From: Pseudomonas lijiangensis
GTDB taxonomy: Bacteria; Pseudomonadota; Gammaproteobacteria; Pseudomonadales; Pseudomonadaceae
DNA length: 64,000 nucleotides
Reading direction: 5' to 3'
Assembly (NCBI RefSeq): GCF_018968705.1
Contig: NZ_CP076668.1
Span: forward strand, 992,001 to 1,056,000
The notes beneath the pieces are model-generated. The model was not told the DNA's origin and ran no database searches. It saw only the letters and a list, made by a program, of their open reading frames with translations. The translations under genes and the position numbers were made by a program. Below are positions 8,743-17,668 of the stretch, piece by piece (the stretch's first letter is position 1; every line of letters starts with the position of its first letter).

Positions 8743-9909
8743 TCAGAGAGGCAAGCCTGCCTTGACCCGATACTGATTGCGCACCGGCGTCGCATATTGC
8801 TGGATCAGGTAAGGGCGATGTTCGGCAGGTGCCTCGGCCAGCCTGCTTTCCCATTCTTCCCTGGCACGCGCCAGTTCGTCGGCCGGGAACACGTCTGCCG
8901 CCAGCGGCACATCAAGTGCCGGATCGGCATCTGCCCATTGTGCATAAGCCAGGTAATGCACCGGGAACAGCCGGTAACCGCCGAGAATCTGCCGGTCCAT
9001 TTCGGCGGCCAGCAGCTTGGTGTCCTCGAAGGATTCGGTGATCGGTGGTGCGAAGTTCACGTGCACACGGCCTTTATAGCCCGTGATACCCAGCGCAATG
9101 CTGACATCGTCCTCGCCCGGTGTCTTGGTGTAGCTGCCGGTGGTGGCGCGGATGTACAACTCCCGTGCCTTGGCGTGGTCACAAGGATCGTATTCGTAGC
9201 TGATCGACACCGGAATGAGGTTCAGCGAACGGATCACTTCGCTGAAAGGCTCGTCCTTGCGGCTCATGTGGAACATCTTGAGGATGGCCGACTCGGTACG
9301 GTCATCCCCGTCCTTGGCGCGACCTTCGGCCTGGGCGATCCAGATCGACTGGCCGTCGTGGGTAATCGAATGATTGATGTACGCCGAAAGCAGTTGATAC
9401 GCCGCCATCTTCTCGCGCCGCCCGATAATCGAGCGATGCACGATGAAGCTCTTGTTCAGGCGCATCAGGTCGCTGACGAAAGGCTTCTGCAGCAGGTTGT
9501 CGCCAATGGCAATACGCGGCGTAGGCAGGCCTGCGTGATAAACGGCGTAGTTGACGAAGGCCGGGTCCATCACGATATCGCGGTGGTTGGCCAGGAACAG
9601 ATAAGCCGTGCCGGACTTGAGCAATTCCACGCCGGTGTAGGTCACACCGTCTGTAGCCCGCTCGATGGTGTGGTCGACGTAATACTCGACCTTGTCCTGC
9701 AGGGTAGCGACCGAGTCGATTCCGGCGAATTCACGACGCAGTTTGCGGGCGAGGGTCGGTTGCAGGAACCACCCGAACGCACCCGCCAGACGCGGAAAGC
9801 GGAATTTGGTCAGGATCGCGAGAAAGGCTTTATCGCTCAGCAGACGTGCCAGTACGGCTGGGACTTCTGCATCGTTGTAAGGTCGGATGGCATCGAATTC
9901 GCCCATCAT
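8743..9909 (-). CDS. Glycerol-3-phosphate/1-acylglycerol acyltransferase family protein
   Basis: A 388-residue PlsB/PlsC-type acyltransferase, probably acting on phospholipid or related precursors at the inner membrane. The HX4D catalytic motif NHRDIVMD lies near residues 105-112. The second conserved block, IWIAQAEGRAKDGDD, is a variant of the usual EGTR phosphate-binding motif (here EGRAKD). Start 9909 (ATGATG, AAGAGAG ribosome site) is chosen; the frame is open to 9981. Longer than typical PlsC (about 240), it has an extra N-terminal domain of about 90 residues and a C-terminal tail. Exact substrate unknown. Confidence 0.82.
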   Translation of the reverse strand: MMGEFDAIRPYNDAEVPAVLARLLSDKAFLAILTKFRFPRLAGAFGWFLQPTLARKLRREFAGIDSVATLQDKVEYYVDHTIERATDGVTYTGVELLKSGTAYLFLANHRDIVMDPAFVNYAVYHAGLPTPRIAIGDNLLQKPFVSDLMRLNKSFIVHRSIIGRREKMAAYQLLSAYINHSITHDGQSIWIAQAEGRAKDGDDRTESAILKMFHMSRKDEPFSEVIRSLNLIPVSISYEYDPCDHAKARELYIRATTGSYTKTPGEDDVSIALGITGYKGRVHVNFAPPITESFEDTKLLAAEMDRQILGGYRLFPVHYLAYAQWADADPALDVPLAADVFPADELARAREEWESRLAEAPAEHRPYLIQQYATPVRNQYRVKAGLPL

Positions 9910-10011
9910 GCTCTCTTGTTGGAAACGGATAGGGTAAAAAGAAGGCAGTTTGATCTGGCAGCCTTCAAAAGAATGGGGCAATTATACGCATAACTGACAG
10001 CGGAGGCCGCG

Positions 10012-10194
10012 ATGCAGGAATTACAGAGTTACGACTGTCCGTACTGCGGGGAGCCCGTGGAGGCCGTACTGGACCTGTCCGGCGGCGATCAGCAGTACAT
10101 TGAGGACTGCCCGGTCTGTTGTCGGCCGATCATATTCGACCTGAGGACCGATGGTGAAGACTGGAGTCTGGACGTTCGCAGTGAGAACGAATGA
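10012..10194 (+). CDS. CPXCG cysteine-rich zinc-ribbon protein
   Basis: A 60-residue protein with two Cys pairs, CPYCG at residues 9-13 and CPVCC at 33-37, spaced as in a zinc ribbon. The family is known only as the CPXCG-motif cysteine-rich proteins and has no proven function. Its TGA stop overlaps the ATGATG start of the following DUF2007 gene, so the two are translationally coupled. Start ATG 10012 follows a GGAGG ribosome site. Confidence 0.85.
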   Translation: MQELQSYDCPYCGEPVEAVLDLSGGDQQYIEDCPVCCRPIIFDLRTDGEDWSLDVRSENE

Positions 10195-10454
10195 TGCAGA
10201 GAATCTACGAGCCTGAAAACCTGATGGAAGGCGAGTTGCTGCAAGGCATGCTTGCCAGTGAAGGGGTCGAAGCGCATCTGGTCGGGCGCGACTTGCTGGG
10301 TGGTATGGGCGAGTTGCCGGGACTGGGCTTGCTGGGCCTCTCGGTGGATGACGATCAGGTCGAGCGCGCGCGGGCCTTGATCACTGCGTACAATGCTGCC
10401 CTGCCGTTGTCCGGTGACGAGCCGGACAGTTTTCCCGATGTGCTGGTGTGTTGA
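10194..10454 (+). CDS. DUF2007 putative signal-transducing protein
   Basis: An 86-residue protein starting MQRIYEPENLMEGELLQGML, with GVEAHLVGRDLLGG and the final VDDDQVERARALI segment that define the DUF2007 family (ferredoxin-like small domain). Function unproven. Overlaps the zinc-ribbon gene at ATGATG; the ATG at 10191 is an alternative start one codon earlier. It precedes the SRAP-family gene by 29 bp, so the three probably form one transcript. Confidence 0.82.
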   Translation: MQRIYEPENLMEGELLQGMLASEGVEAHLVGRDLLGGMGELPGLGLLGLSVDDDQVERARALITAYNAALPLSGDEPDSFPDVLVC

Positions 10455-10483
10455 ACACCTTCGAATAGAGTTGCCTTAGCCTC

Positions 10484-11110
10484 ATGTGTGGACGTTATGC
10501 CCTGTTTCGCTGGAACCCTGCCTTTGCGGCCTTGCCCGGTTTTCCGGCAGACCAGCAGCCGCAATGGAATATCTCTCCGGCCGACACCGTGCTGATCATG
10601 CGTGCGGCCGAGGCTGAAGGCGATCTGGAACTGGCACGTGCCCGCTGGGGGCTGACACCTGCGTGGCTGACCGATCTTTCCCGCACGCCTGCCCATGCGC
10701 GTGCCGAAACCCTGGCCGAGCAGCCGATGTTCCGGGAAGCCTTTCGCCAGCGTCGCTGCCTGCTGCCGGCCAACGGTTTCTACGAATGGCGCGGCACCGC
10801 TCGCAAGCGTCCATTCTGGCTGACACCGGGCGAGGGCTCGGCCTTGTTCTTTGCTGCGGTCTGGGAAGCCTATCCGGTGCAGGGGCATACCTATCTGAGC
10901 GTGGCGGTGGTCACCCAGGCTGCGTCCAGCCAGCGCCGCCCGCTGATTCTCGATGCCCAGGGCCAGAAAGACTGGCTGGCAGCCGACACCCCGCTGCACA
11001 CCTTGCAGGCACTGCTTGCCTCCGTACAGATGCCGCTACGCGAGAGACCGCTGGCCAATCTGGTGAACGATCCAAAGCTCAATGCCCCGGAATGCCTGAC
11101 GCCGTTGTGA
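10484..11110 (+). CDS. SRAP/YedK-family protein with altered active site
   Basis: A 208-residue member of the SOS-response-associated peptidase family, whose classic members (YedK, HMCES) crosslink through Cys2 to abasic sites in single-stranded DNA. Cys2 is present (MCGRYAL), as is the GFYEW glutamate (PANGFYEWRG). Two other conserved positions differ. The usual NAR motif Asn is His (PAHARAETL), and the usual H-x-R-M-P block reads SQRRP, so the catalytic His is Ser. Crosslink formation might persist, but crosslink resolution or regulation is probably changed. The length is normal. It follows the DUF2007 gene by 29 bp. Confidence 0.85.
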   Translation: MCGRYALFRWNPAFAALPGFPADQQPQWNISPADTVLIMRAAEAEGDLELARARWGLTPAWLTDLSRTPAHARAETLAEQPMFREAFRQRRCLLPANGFYEWRGTARKRPFWLTPGEGSALFFAAVWEAYPVQGHTYLSVAVVTQAASSQRRPLILDAQGQKDWLAADTPLHTLQALLASVQMPLRERPLANLVNDPKLNAPECLTPL

Positions 11111-11134
11111 CGATGTCTGATGCTGCCCTGAACT

Positions 11135-11225
11135 TGTGGGAGGCAGCTTGCTGGCGACAGCGGCCTGAAAAACGACAGATATTCTGCGTCTGTACGTGAA
11201 GTCGCCAGCAAGCTGCCTCCCACAG
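11135..11225. repeat. Inverted repeat, family B
   Basis: TGTGGGAGGCAGCTTGCTGGCGAC faces GTCGCCAGCAAGCTGCCTCCCACA around a spacer containing ACAGATATTCTGCGTCTGTACGT. Copies with a related spacer occur at 45936 and 52562. It lies just after the SRAP gene. Confidence 0.9.
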
Positions 11226-11396
11226 AATGATTCATTGGCCTTGCAGCAAACCGGGTAGCGAATTCCAGTCGCACACATTTATATCCGTGCCGGAACCAAC
11301 CTGTTACAACGCTGACAAACATGGCTGTTTGCCGCTATCTGGTGCCGAGCCTCTTGTCCGCCTAGGATGACCGTCTCGCTAATAAGGAGAAACATC

Positions 11397-12215
11397 ATGC
11401 GTCAGTCATTGGCCCTGTGTGTGTTGGGGGGCGGTTTATTGCTTGGCGGCTGTCAGGCTGTAAACACAACCACCGGTGATTCGGTGGGGGTCGAGCGCAA
11501 GCAGTACATGTTCAGCATGCTCTCGACAGATGAAGTCAACAAAATGTACGCCCAGTCCTACAAGGAAACCGTAGGAGAGGCGAGTGGCAAAGGGATATTG
11601 GATACCACCAGCACCAACGCCAAGCGGGTCAATGCGATTGCCGACCGCTTGATTGCTCAGGCGCCGAAGCTGCGTCCTGACGCGGCCCAGTGGCAGTGGG
11701 AAGTGAATCTCATCAAGAGCGATGAGCTCAATGCCAACTGCGGACCGGGCGGCAAGATCATTTTCTATACCGGCCTGATCGAAAAACTGAAGCTGACCGA
11801 CGATGAAATCGCCGCGGTAATGGGTCATGAAATCGCCCATGCCTTGCGTGAGCACGGGCGCGAAGCGATGTCCAAGGCTTACGGTGTGGCCATTGCCAAG
11901 CAGGGCGCGGGTGCCTTGCTGGGTATGGGGGAAACCGGCATGGCGCTGACCGATACGGTTGTGAACTACAGCCTCACGCTGCCCAACAGCCGCAGCAACG
12001 AAAACGAGGCTGATCTGATTGGGCTGGAGCTGGCGGCGCGAGCGGGTTACAACCCCAACGCCGCCGTGACCCTGTGGCAGAAGATGACCCAGAACGCCGG
12101 TGGTTCGCAGCCGGAGTTCATGAGTACTCACCCGGCCTCGGCCAATCGCATTGCTTCTCTGGAAGCTGCGATTCCCAAGGTGATGCCGCTGTACCAGCAA
12201 GCCAGCAAATCCTGA
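11397..12215 (+). CDS. M48-family metalloprotease lipoprotein
   Basis: A 272-residue envelope zinc protease. The signal peptide ends in a lipobox (LLGGC, Cys19). Zinc motif HEIAH is at residues 144-148 (MGHEIAHALREHG), with the third ligand Glu in NENEADLIGLEL near 204. This is the LoiP/YcaL-like branch of M48, which degrades misfolded outer-membrane proteins in other bacteria. Start ATG 11397 has an AAGGAG ribosome site; the open frame upstream to 11367 lacks one. A terminator follows. Confidence 0.92.
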   Translation: MRQSLALCVLGGGLLLGGCQAVNTTTGDSVGVERKQYMFSMLSTDEVNKMYAQSYKETVGEASGKGILDTTSTNAKRVNAIADRLIAQAPKLRPDAAQWQWEVNLIKSDELNANCGPGGKIIFYTGLIEKLKLTDDEIAAVMGHEIAHALREHGREAMSKAYGVAIAKQGAGALLGMGETGMALTDTVVNYSLTLPNSRSNENEADLIGLELAARAGYNPNAAVTLWQKMTQNAGGSQPEFMSTHPASANRIASLEAAIPKVMPLYQQASKS

Positions 12216-12230
12216 GCGGCTGATGGCACC

Positions 12231-12267
12231 AGAGCGCTGTGGCTTTCGTTGCAGCGCTCTTTTCATT
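12231..12267 (+). terminator. Intrinsic terminator after the M48 gene
   Basis: AGAGCGCTG / CAGCGCTCT stem around a TGGCTTTCGTTG loop, followed by TTTTCATTT. It lies between two convergent genes. Confidence 0.85.
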
Positions 12268-12271
12268 TCGC

Positions 12272-12856
12272 TCAGACCCAGCCGCTGACTTGCATGGCCT
12301 TGTAGACCGCGACCAGAGCCAGTACGAAAAAGGCGCTGGCGGCCAGACGGCGGATCAGGGTCAGAGGCAGCTTTTCGGCGGCAAAGTTGCCTGCCAGTAC
12401 CACTGGAACGTTGGCGATCAGCATGCCCACGGTGGTGCCGATGATGACCAGCCACAGGTAGGAATACTGCGCAGCCAGCATCACGGTCGCTATCTGCGTC
12501 TTGTCGCCGATTTCCGCGATGAAGAAGGTGATCAGGGTCGTCATGAACGGGCCGAACTTGCGTGCCGTGCTCGCTTCGTCGTCGTCCATCTTGTCGGGAA
12601 CCAGTGTCCACAGGGCCGTGGCCGTGAAGCTGGCGGCGAGAATCCAGTGCAGGACCGCGTCGGAGAAGAAGCTGCTGAACCATGCGCCGACTGCACCCGC
12701 TGCTGCGTGGTTGGCCAGGGTCGCGGCAACGATGCCGGCGATGATGGGCCAGGGCTTGCGGAAGCGTGCAGCAAGAATGAGTGCGAGCAATTGCGTTTTG
12801 TCGCCGATCTCGGCAAGCGCAACGACTGCGGTAGGGATTAACAGGGATTCCAGCAT
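12272..12856 (-). CDS. TMEM165/GDT1-family manganese exporter
   Basis: A 194-residue inner-membrane protein with two copies of the family signature E-x-G-D-K-(T/S): AEIGDKTQLLAL near residue 15 and AEIGDKTQIATV near residue 114, each in a transmembrane helix. The family exports Mn2+ (and Ca2+) in bacteria and eukaryotes. Start ATG 12856 has an AGGAA ribosome site six bases away and gives MLESLLIPTAVVAL; the open frame to 12883 is ignored. A yybP-ykoY manganese riboswitch lies directly upstream, which supports a manganese function. Confidence 0.93.
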   Translation of the reverse strand: MLESLLIPTAVVALAEIGDKTQLLALILAARFRKPWPIIAGIVAATLANHAAAGAVGAWFSSFFSDAVLHWILAASFTATALWTLVPDKMDDDEASTARKFGPFMTTLITFFIAEIGDKTQIATVMLAAQYSYLWLVIIGTTVGMLIANVPVVLAGNFAAEKLPLTLIRRLAASAFFVLALVAVYKAMQVSGWV

Positions 12857-12868
12857 CAGGGTTCCTAA

Positions 12869-12934
12869 GGGGCGGGTCGACACGGCTATGACACGTACAG
12901 CCTTCCCGCCCCGGGTAAGGTGTTCGTGTCATAG
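12869..12934 (-). promoter_or_regulatory. Expression platform with two exclusive stems
   Basis: Two stems interleave and so compete: GGGGCGGG (12869-12876) with CCCGCCCC (12905-12912), and CTATGACACG (12886-12895) with CGTGTCATAG (12925-12934). The second uses the same bases as the 3' strand of the aptamer P1. The GC stem ends two bases from the AGGAA ribosome site. This is the architecture of a switch; which state is ON cannot be read from the sequence. Confidence 0.7.
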
Positions 12935-13056
12935 GTCTTGTCAAACCACCGATCCGTCTGAGCGGATTCTGGGTCGCACGCACCATGGTCTGAGGACCAA
13001 GTATGTTGATGCGTGCCGGACGAGCATGTTGCTCGTGGGAGACTACTCCCCTAGGA
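12931..13056 (-). promoter_or_regulatory. yybP-ykoY manganese riboswitch
   Basis: On the minus strand the aptamer begins GTCCTAGGGGAGTAG, contains a cross-loop segment CATCAACATACTTGG, and closes with TTGACAAGACCTATGAC. The first and last parts pair as P1 (GTCCTAGG with CCTATGAC, one mismatch). GGGGAGTAG and GACAAGACC are hallmark conserved blocks of yybP-ykoY. It lies 75 bp upstream of a TMEM165/GDT1 gene, a common partner of this riboswitch class. Confidence 0.85.
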
Positions 13057-13103
13057 CGGAGCGGATTCTGCCTTCGCAAAATCCATTCGGCAAGCTCTTA
13101 TTT

Positions 13104-14102
13104 TCAAGAACGTTTCGCGCTGTAGATCCGGAAGCCATTTCCCTGGGCCCGGATTTCACAGGCCCCGACATGCTCTTCGATCAGCGGCTGATAGCGCAGG
13201 AAACTATTGGCAACCAGGCGCAGTTCGCCACCTGATTTCAGATGTTGGCGTGCTTTTCTCAGCAGGGTTTCAGTGGCCAGATAGTCGGTATGCACCCCGA
13301 CATGGAAGGGCGGATTGCTCAGAATCGTGTTCAGGCCCATGGGGGCGGCATCGATGCCATCGCCGGTCAGAATCTTTGCTTCAAGGCCGTTGGCTGCCAG
13401 GGTCAGAGCGGCACTGGCCGTGGCGAATGCATCCACATCGAGCATCACGACGTCGTTGTGCGGGTAGCGACGTTTTACCGCAGCACCCAGCACGCCCGCG
13501 CCGCATCCGAAGTCCAGCAAATGACCGCTGGGGAGTTTGTCGAGGTTTTCCAGCAGCAGGGCCGAGCCGCGATCCAGACGGCCATGGCTGAATACGCCCG
13601 GCAGGCTGATGACCGTGAGCGGACCGTCTTCGAGTTCGATCTGGTAAGGCTTGGCCAGGCTTTGCAGCTCGACCGCCTGTGGTGCGTTTTCCACCGTGAC
13701 TTGCCAGAGCTGGCAATGGCGTGCGCTGTCGAGCTTGCGGGCCCGGCCCAATGGGCTCAGCTGTTTGGCAGCGGCTTCGATGCCGCCACGTTTTTCACCC
13801 ACCAGAAACAGCTCGCGTCCTGCCAGCCGGGAGGAAAGGGCATTGAGCATGTACTCGGTCAGGTCGCGAGCCTTGGGCAGAAACAGCACGGCGGCCTCGA
13901 AAGGCTCCTGTGGTGCGTCTACGCCAAAATGCGTGCGCCCGGCGAAACGGGCGTCCAGTGCCGCCTGGTCGCCCGCATGCCAGCACCATCCGCGAGCGTT
14001 CGGCAGCTTCCCCAGCAAGTCGTCGGCTGGCAAACCGGCCAGCAGCAACGAGCCTTGAAAGAGTTCAGCCTGGCGAAGTAACACTTCACTGCGCGGGTCC
14101 AT
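13104..14102 (-). CDS. rsmC: 16S rRNA (guanine-1207-N2)-methyltransferase
   Basis: A 332-residue SAM-dependent enzyme that methylates G1207 of 16S rRNA in the 30S subunit. It has the RsmC two-domain build. A degenerate N-terminal methyltransferase-like half is followed by a catalytic half with the SAM motif [15 protein letters not shown] near residue 194 and the N2-guanine motif NPPFH near residue 262. Length is as expected for the family. ATG 14102 begins [15 protein letters not shown], the usual start. Neighbouring hprA is in the same direction, 28 bp upstream. Confidence 0.93.
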   Translation of the reverse strand: MDPRSEVLLRQAELFQGSLLLAGLPADDLLGKLPNARGWCWHAGDQAALDARFAGRTHFGVDAPQEPFEAAVLFLPKARDLTEYMLNALSSRLAGRELFLVGEKRGGIEAAAKQLSPLGRARKLDSARHCQLWQVTVENAPQAVELQSLAKPYQIELEDGPLTVISLPGVFSHGRLDRGSALLLENLDKLPSGHLLDFGCGAGVLGAAVKRRYPHNDVVMLDVDAFATASAALTLAANGLEAKILTGDGIDAAPMGLNTILSNPPFHVGVHTDYLATETLLRKARQHLKSGGELRLVANSFLRYQPLIEEHVGACEIRAQGNGFRIYSAKRS

Positions 14103-14130
14103 GTTTTCGCTCCTGAAAAAGGGGCGAATT

Positions 14131-15096
14131 CTAGCTGACTACCCGCTTCGGCGCCCCTGCAAAAAACGCCTGGGCGTTCTCGATGAGCTGGCTGACGATG
14201 CGCTGGCGAGCTTCCCGGGCGCCCCAGGCGCTGTGCGGAGTGATGATCAGGCGTGGAATGTCGTCGGCCAGCAGCGGGTTGCCCGCGACGGGTGGTTCCA
14301 CGCTCAGCACGTCCGACGCTGCGCCGCCCAGATGTCCACTGCGCAAGGCATCGGCCAGAGCCTGTTCATCGATCAGACCGCCGCGAGCGGTGTTGACCAC
14401 CAAGGCTTGTGGCTTGAGCAACTGGAGTTCCCGGGCGCCGATCATGTTGCGGGTGTGCTCGTTGAGCGGGCAATGCAGGGTCAGGGCGTCGATTTGCGGC
14501 AGCAGCTCTTCAAGAGGCAAGCGGTCCGCACGGGCAGGGCGACCGGGAATCTGTCCCAGCAGGACGCGCATGCCGAAAGCCTCTGCCAGCCTGGCCACCG
14601 CACTGCCCAGTTCGCCATGGCCCAGCAGGCCGAGGGTCTTGCCTTCAAGCTCTACAATCGGGAAATCCAGAAGGCAGAACTGGGAAGACTTTTGCCACAG
14701 ACCCTGTTGCACGGCCTTCTGGTAATCGGGCAGGCGCGTGGCGAGTGCCAGCAGCAACAGCAAAGTGTGTTGCGCCACTGACGGCGTTCCATAGCCCTGG
14801 CAGTTGCAGACGGTTACACCGTGTTCGCGGGCTGCGGCCAGGTCCACATTGTTGGTGCCGGTCGCAGTGACCAGCACCAGTTTCAAGTCAGGGCATGCAG
14901 CGAACGTGTTGGCATCCAGCACGATCTTGTTGCTGATCGCCACCTGCGCGCCCTTGAGGCGGTCGATGACCTGATCCGGGGAAGTACTGTCGTGCAGCAC
15001 CAGTTCGCCGAAGTTTTCACGCAACGCGCCGAGATCCAGATCCCCCAGATCCAGGGATGTGTGATCGAGGAAAACTGCTCTGCCCGGATTGCTCAT
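14131..15096 (-). CDS. hprA: D-2-hydroxyacid dehydrogenase (hydroxypyruvate reductase/glycerate dehydrogenase)
   Basis: A 321-residue NAD(P)H enzyme of the D-isomer-specific 2-hydroxyacid dehydrogenase family, likely reducing hydroxypyruvate to glycerate. The nucleotide-binding motif reads [13 protein letters not shown] (GxGxxG) near residue 150. The substrate/catalytic parts include [13 protein letters not shown] with the Arg, the DVLSVEPP segment with Glu, and the His in [14 protein letters not shown]. The locus next to rsmC and a LysE exporter is the same as in P. putida. Substrate is assigned by family and position, so the symbol is less certain than the enzyme class. Confidence 0.85.
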   Translation of the reverse strand: MSNPGRAVFLDHTSLDLGDLDLGALRENFGELVLHDSTSPDQVIDRLKGAQVAISNKIVLDANTFAACPDLKLVLVTATGTNNVDLAAAREHGVTVCNCQGYGTPSVAQHTLLLLLALATRLPDYQKAVQQGLWQKSSQFCLLDFPIVELEGKTLGLLGHGELGSAVARLAEAFGMRVLLGQIPGRPARADRLPLEELLPQIDALTLHCPLNEHTRNMIGARELQLLKPQALVVNTARGGLIDEQALADALRSGHLGGAASDVLSVEPPVAGNPLLADDIPRLIITPHSAWGAREARQRIVSQLIENAQAFFAGAPKRVVS

Positions 15097-15179
15097 TAGC
15101 TGTACCTTTTTTGTAATAAATTGAAAGAGTAGTGTTGCGAGCCTATCAGCAAACGCTCATCAATATTTTTGGAGGCCCC

Positions 15180-15809
15180 ATGTACTGGGCAGAATTTCTC
15201 ACTGTAGCCTTGATCCATCTGCTGGCGGTCGCCAGTCCCGGTCCCGATTTTGCGGTCGTGGTTCGTGAAAGCGTCACCCACGGTCGCAAGGCGGGCATCT
15301 GGTCGGCGCTGGGTGTGGGGTCGGCGATTTTCGTCCATGTGGGGTATTCGCTGCTGGGTATCGGCATCATCGTTTCCCAGTCCATCGTGCTGTTCAATGC
15401 CCTCAAATGGGCGGCAGCCGCTTACCTCTTGTACATCGGTATCAAGGCCCTGCGCGCCAAGCCTGCGGCTATTGGCGACGATCCGGTCAAGTCGCCTGTC
15501 GGTGAGAGAACGGCCCGTGGTGCCTATGTCAGCGGCTTTGTGACCAATGGCCTGAACCCCAAGGCGACGCTGTTTTTTCTGTCGCTGTTCACGGTGGTCA
15601 TCAACCCTCACACGCCTCTGCTGGTGCAGGGCGGCTATGGCGTTTATCTGGCGGTTGCGACCGCTGCCTGGTTTTGTATGGTTGCCTGCCTGTTCAGCCA
15701 GGCTCGGGTGCGCGCCGGCTTTGCCCGCATGGGGCACTGGTTCGATCGGGTCATGGGTGGCGTGCTTGTGGCGCTGGGCCTGAAACTGGCATTGACCGAG
15801 GTTCGTTGA
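15180..15809 (+). CDS. LysE/RhtB-family amino-acid exporter
   Basis: A 209-residue inner-membrane protein of about six helices. The family signature PGPDFAVVVRESVTHGRKAGIW is near residues 20-41 and is followed by GVGSAIFVHVGYSLLGIG. A central FVTNGLNPKATLFFLSLF segment (about residues 120-137) is typical of threonine/homoserine exporters. Start ATG 15180 follows TTGGAGGCCCC, a strong ribosome site; the frame is open upstream to 15132. Divergent from hprA. Substrate unknown. Confidence 0.9.
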   Translation: MYWAEFLTVALIHLLAVASPGPDFAVVVRESVTHGRKAGIWSALGVGSAIFVHVGYSLLGIGIIVSQSIVLFNALKWAAAAYLLYIGIKALRAKPAAIGDDPVKSPVGERTARGAYVSGFVTNGLNPKATLFFLSLFTVVINPHTPLLVQGGYGVYLAVATAAWFCMVACLFSQARVRAGFARMGHWFDRVMGGVLVALGLKLALTEVR

Positions 15810-15926
15810 GTGCTTGCGACACGCTGGCTTGTCGGCAAATCGCCCCTTTGGCTGATTTGGCTGGCGGACTAGAGCGCTAGAGTCCATATTTCAAGCTTCG
15901 CCTGTGAACTTTGAAAAGGGACTCAT

Positions 15927-17609
15927 ATGTTACAGACTCGCGTTCTTCCGCCAGCCGATGGCGCTTACCAGTACCCTCTGTTGATAAAGGGGCTGCTGTT
16001 GTCCGGCAGCCGCTACGAAAAAACGCGTGAAATCGTTTACCGCGATACTGTTCGCTTCACCTATCCCACCCTAAACGAACGCGTTCGCCGCCTGGCCAAT
16101 GTGCTGACAGCGGCAGGCGTGAAGGCGGGCGATACAGTGGCTGTCATGGATTGGGACAGCCATCGTTATCTGGAATGCATGTTTGCGATCCCCATGATCG
16201 GTGCGGTGGTGCACACCATCAACGTGCGGCTTTCGCCCGAGCAGATCGTCTACACCATGAACCACGCCGAAGACCGGCTGGTGCTGGTCAACAGTGATTT
16301 CGTCGGGCTGTATCAGGGCATTGCCGGGCATCTGACCACGGTGGACAAGACCCTGCTGCTCACTGATCTGCCGGAAAAGACCGCCGATCTGCCGAATCTG
16401 GTCGGGGAGTACGAAGAGCTGCTGGCAGCGGCGAGTCCTGATTACGACTTCGAGGACTTCGACGAAAACTCGGTCGCCACGACTTTCTACACCACCGGCA
16501 CAACGGGCAATCCCAAGGGTGTATATTTCACCCATCGCCAACTGGTGCTGCACACCATGGGTGTGGCGACGATCATGGGCAGTGTCGAACATGAGCGCCT
16601 GCTGGGTTCAAGCGATGTGTACATGCCGATCACCCCCATGTTTCACGTGCATGCCTGGGGTATGCCTTATGCGGCAACCATGCTGGGCTTGAAACAGGTT
16701 TATCCCGGCCGTTATGACCCGGAGTTTCTGGTGGAACTGTGGCGCAAGGAGAAGGTGACGTTCTCCCATTGCGTACCGACCATCATGCAGATGTTGCTGC
16801 ACTCCAAGGCGGCCAAAGATGTGGATTTCGGCGGCTGGAAAATCATCATTGGCGGCAGCTCGCTGACCCGCAGCCTGTATCTGGCCGCCAAGGCCAAGGG
16901 CATTCAGCTTACCGCCGCCTATGGCATGTCCGAAACCGGGCCGCTGATTTCCGTTGCCCACATGAACGAAGAGTTGAGAGAAGGGCCTGAGGACGATCGC
17001 ATCACCTACCGCATCAAAGCGGGTGTGCCGGGCATGCTGGTAGACGCGGCCATCGTCGACGAAAACGGAAACTTCCTGCCTGCCGATGGCGAAACCCAGG
17101 GCGAACTGGTGCTGCGCGCACCCTGGCTGACCGAGAGCTATTTCCGCGAGCCGCAAAAAGGGGCCGAGTTGTGGGCGGGTGGCTGGCTGCATACCGGCGA
17201 TGTGGCGACTCTGGACGACATGGGGTTCATCGATATCCGCGACCGCATCAAGGACGTGATCAAGACGGGCGGCGAGTGGATATCGTCGCTGGAACTCGAA
17301 GACCTGTGCAGTCGACATGCCGCCGTGCGCGAAGTCGCGGTGGTAGGGGTCGCCGACCCGCAATGGGGTGAGCGGCCTTTTGCACTGCTGGTGGTCCACG
17401 AAGGACAGAAAATCGATGCCCGGATATTGAAGGAACACCTCAATCCGTTTGTCGAGCAGGGCCATATCAACAAGTGGGCCATACCCAGTCAGATCGCGGT
17501 TGTTACTGAAATTCCCAAGACCAGCGTCGGCAAACTCGATAAAAAACGCATGCGCCTGGACATCGTCGAATGGCAAAGCAGTAACAGTGCCCTTCTGTCG
17601 ACGCTTTAA
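15927..17609 (+). CDS. Medium-chain fatty-acyl-CoA ligase (AlkK-like)
   Basis: A 560-residue AMP-forming ligase that activates fatty acids with ATP and CoA. The phosphate-binding motif TTFYTTGTTGNPKGVYFTH is near residues 190-208. The AMP-site motif AAYGMSETGPL is near 331, and the hinge/C-terminal signature LHTGDVATLDDMGFIDIRDR near 421-440. The C-terminal catalytic Lys sits in PKTSVGKLDKKRMR. Sequence is of the AlkK/medium-chain branch. The next genes (DUF1302, DUF1329, MalT-type regulator) form the same locus in P. putida (PP_0763-PP_0767), which suggests use of fatty esters or acids from outside the cell (inference). Confidence 0.9.
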   Translation: MLQTRVLPPADGAYQYPLLIKGLLLSGSRYEKTREIVYRDTVRFTYPTLNERVRRLANVLTAAGVKAGDTVAVMDWDSHRYLECMFAIPMIGAVVHTINVRLSPEQIVYTMNHAEDRLVLVNSDFVGLYQGIAGHLTTVDKTLLLTDLPEKTADLPNLVGEYEELLAAASPDYDFEDFDENSVATTFYTTGTTGNPKGVYFTHRQLVLHTMGVATIMGSVEHERLLGSSDVYMPITPMFHVHAWGMPYAATMLGLKQVYPGRYDPEFLVELWRKEKVTFSHCVPTIMQMLLHSKAAKDVDFGGWKIIIGGSSLTRSLYLAAKAKGIQLTAAYGMSETGPLISVAHMNEELREGPEDDRITYRIKAGVPGMLVDAAIVDENGNFLPADGETQGELVLRAPWLTESYFREPQKGAELWAGGWLHTGDVATLDDMGFIDIRDRIKDVIKTGGEWISSLELEDLCSRHAAVREVAVVGVADPQWGERPFALLVVHEGQKIDARILKEHLNPFVEQGHINKWAIPSQIAVVTEIPKTSVGKLDKKRMRLDIVEWQSSNSALLSTL

Positions 17610-17641
17610 ACCTGCGGGATAACTCCTATCCAGCCTGACCG

Positions 17642-17668
17642 CATGCTGTGCTCATCGAGCACGGCATG
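17642..17668 (+). terminator. Hairpin after the acyl-CoA ligase gene
   Basis: CATGCtGTGCTC-ATC-GAGCACgGCATG: 12 bp stem (one T.G) and 3-base loop, about 33 bp after the stop. No T-run follows. The rest of the 365-bp gap to 17974 holds no gene I can support; the promoter for the DUF1302 gene must lie here. Confidence 0.55.

Noticed and set aside
8377..9993. 538-codon open frame on the plus strand
   Set aside because: Antisense to the acyltransferase gene; low-complexity His/Gln/Arg-rich composition typical of a GC-rich shadow frame, no ribosome site.
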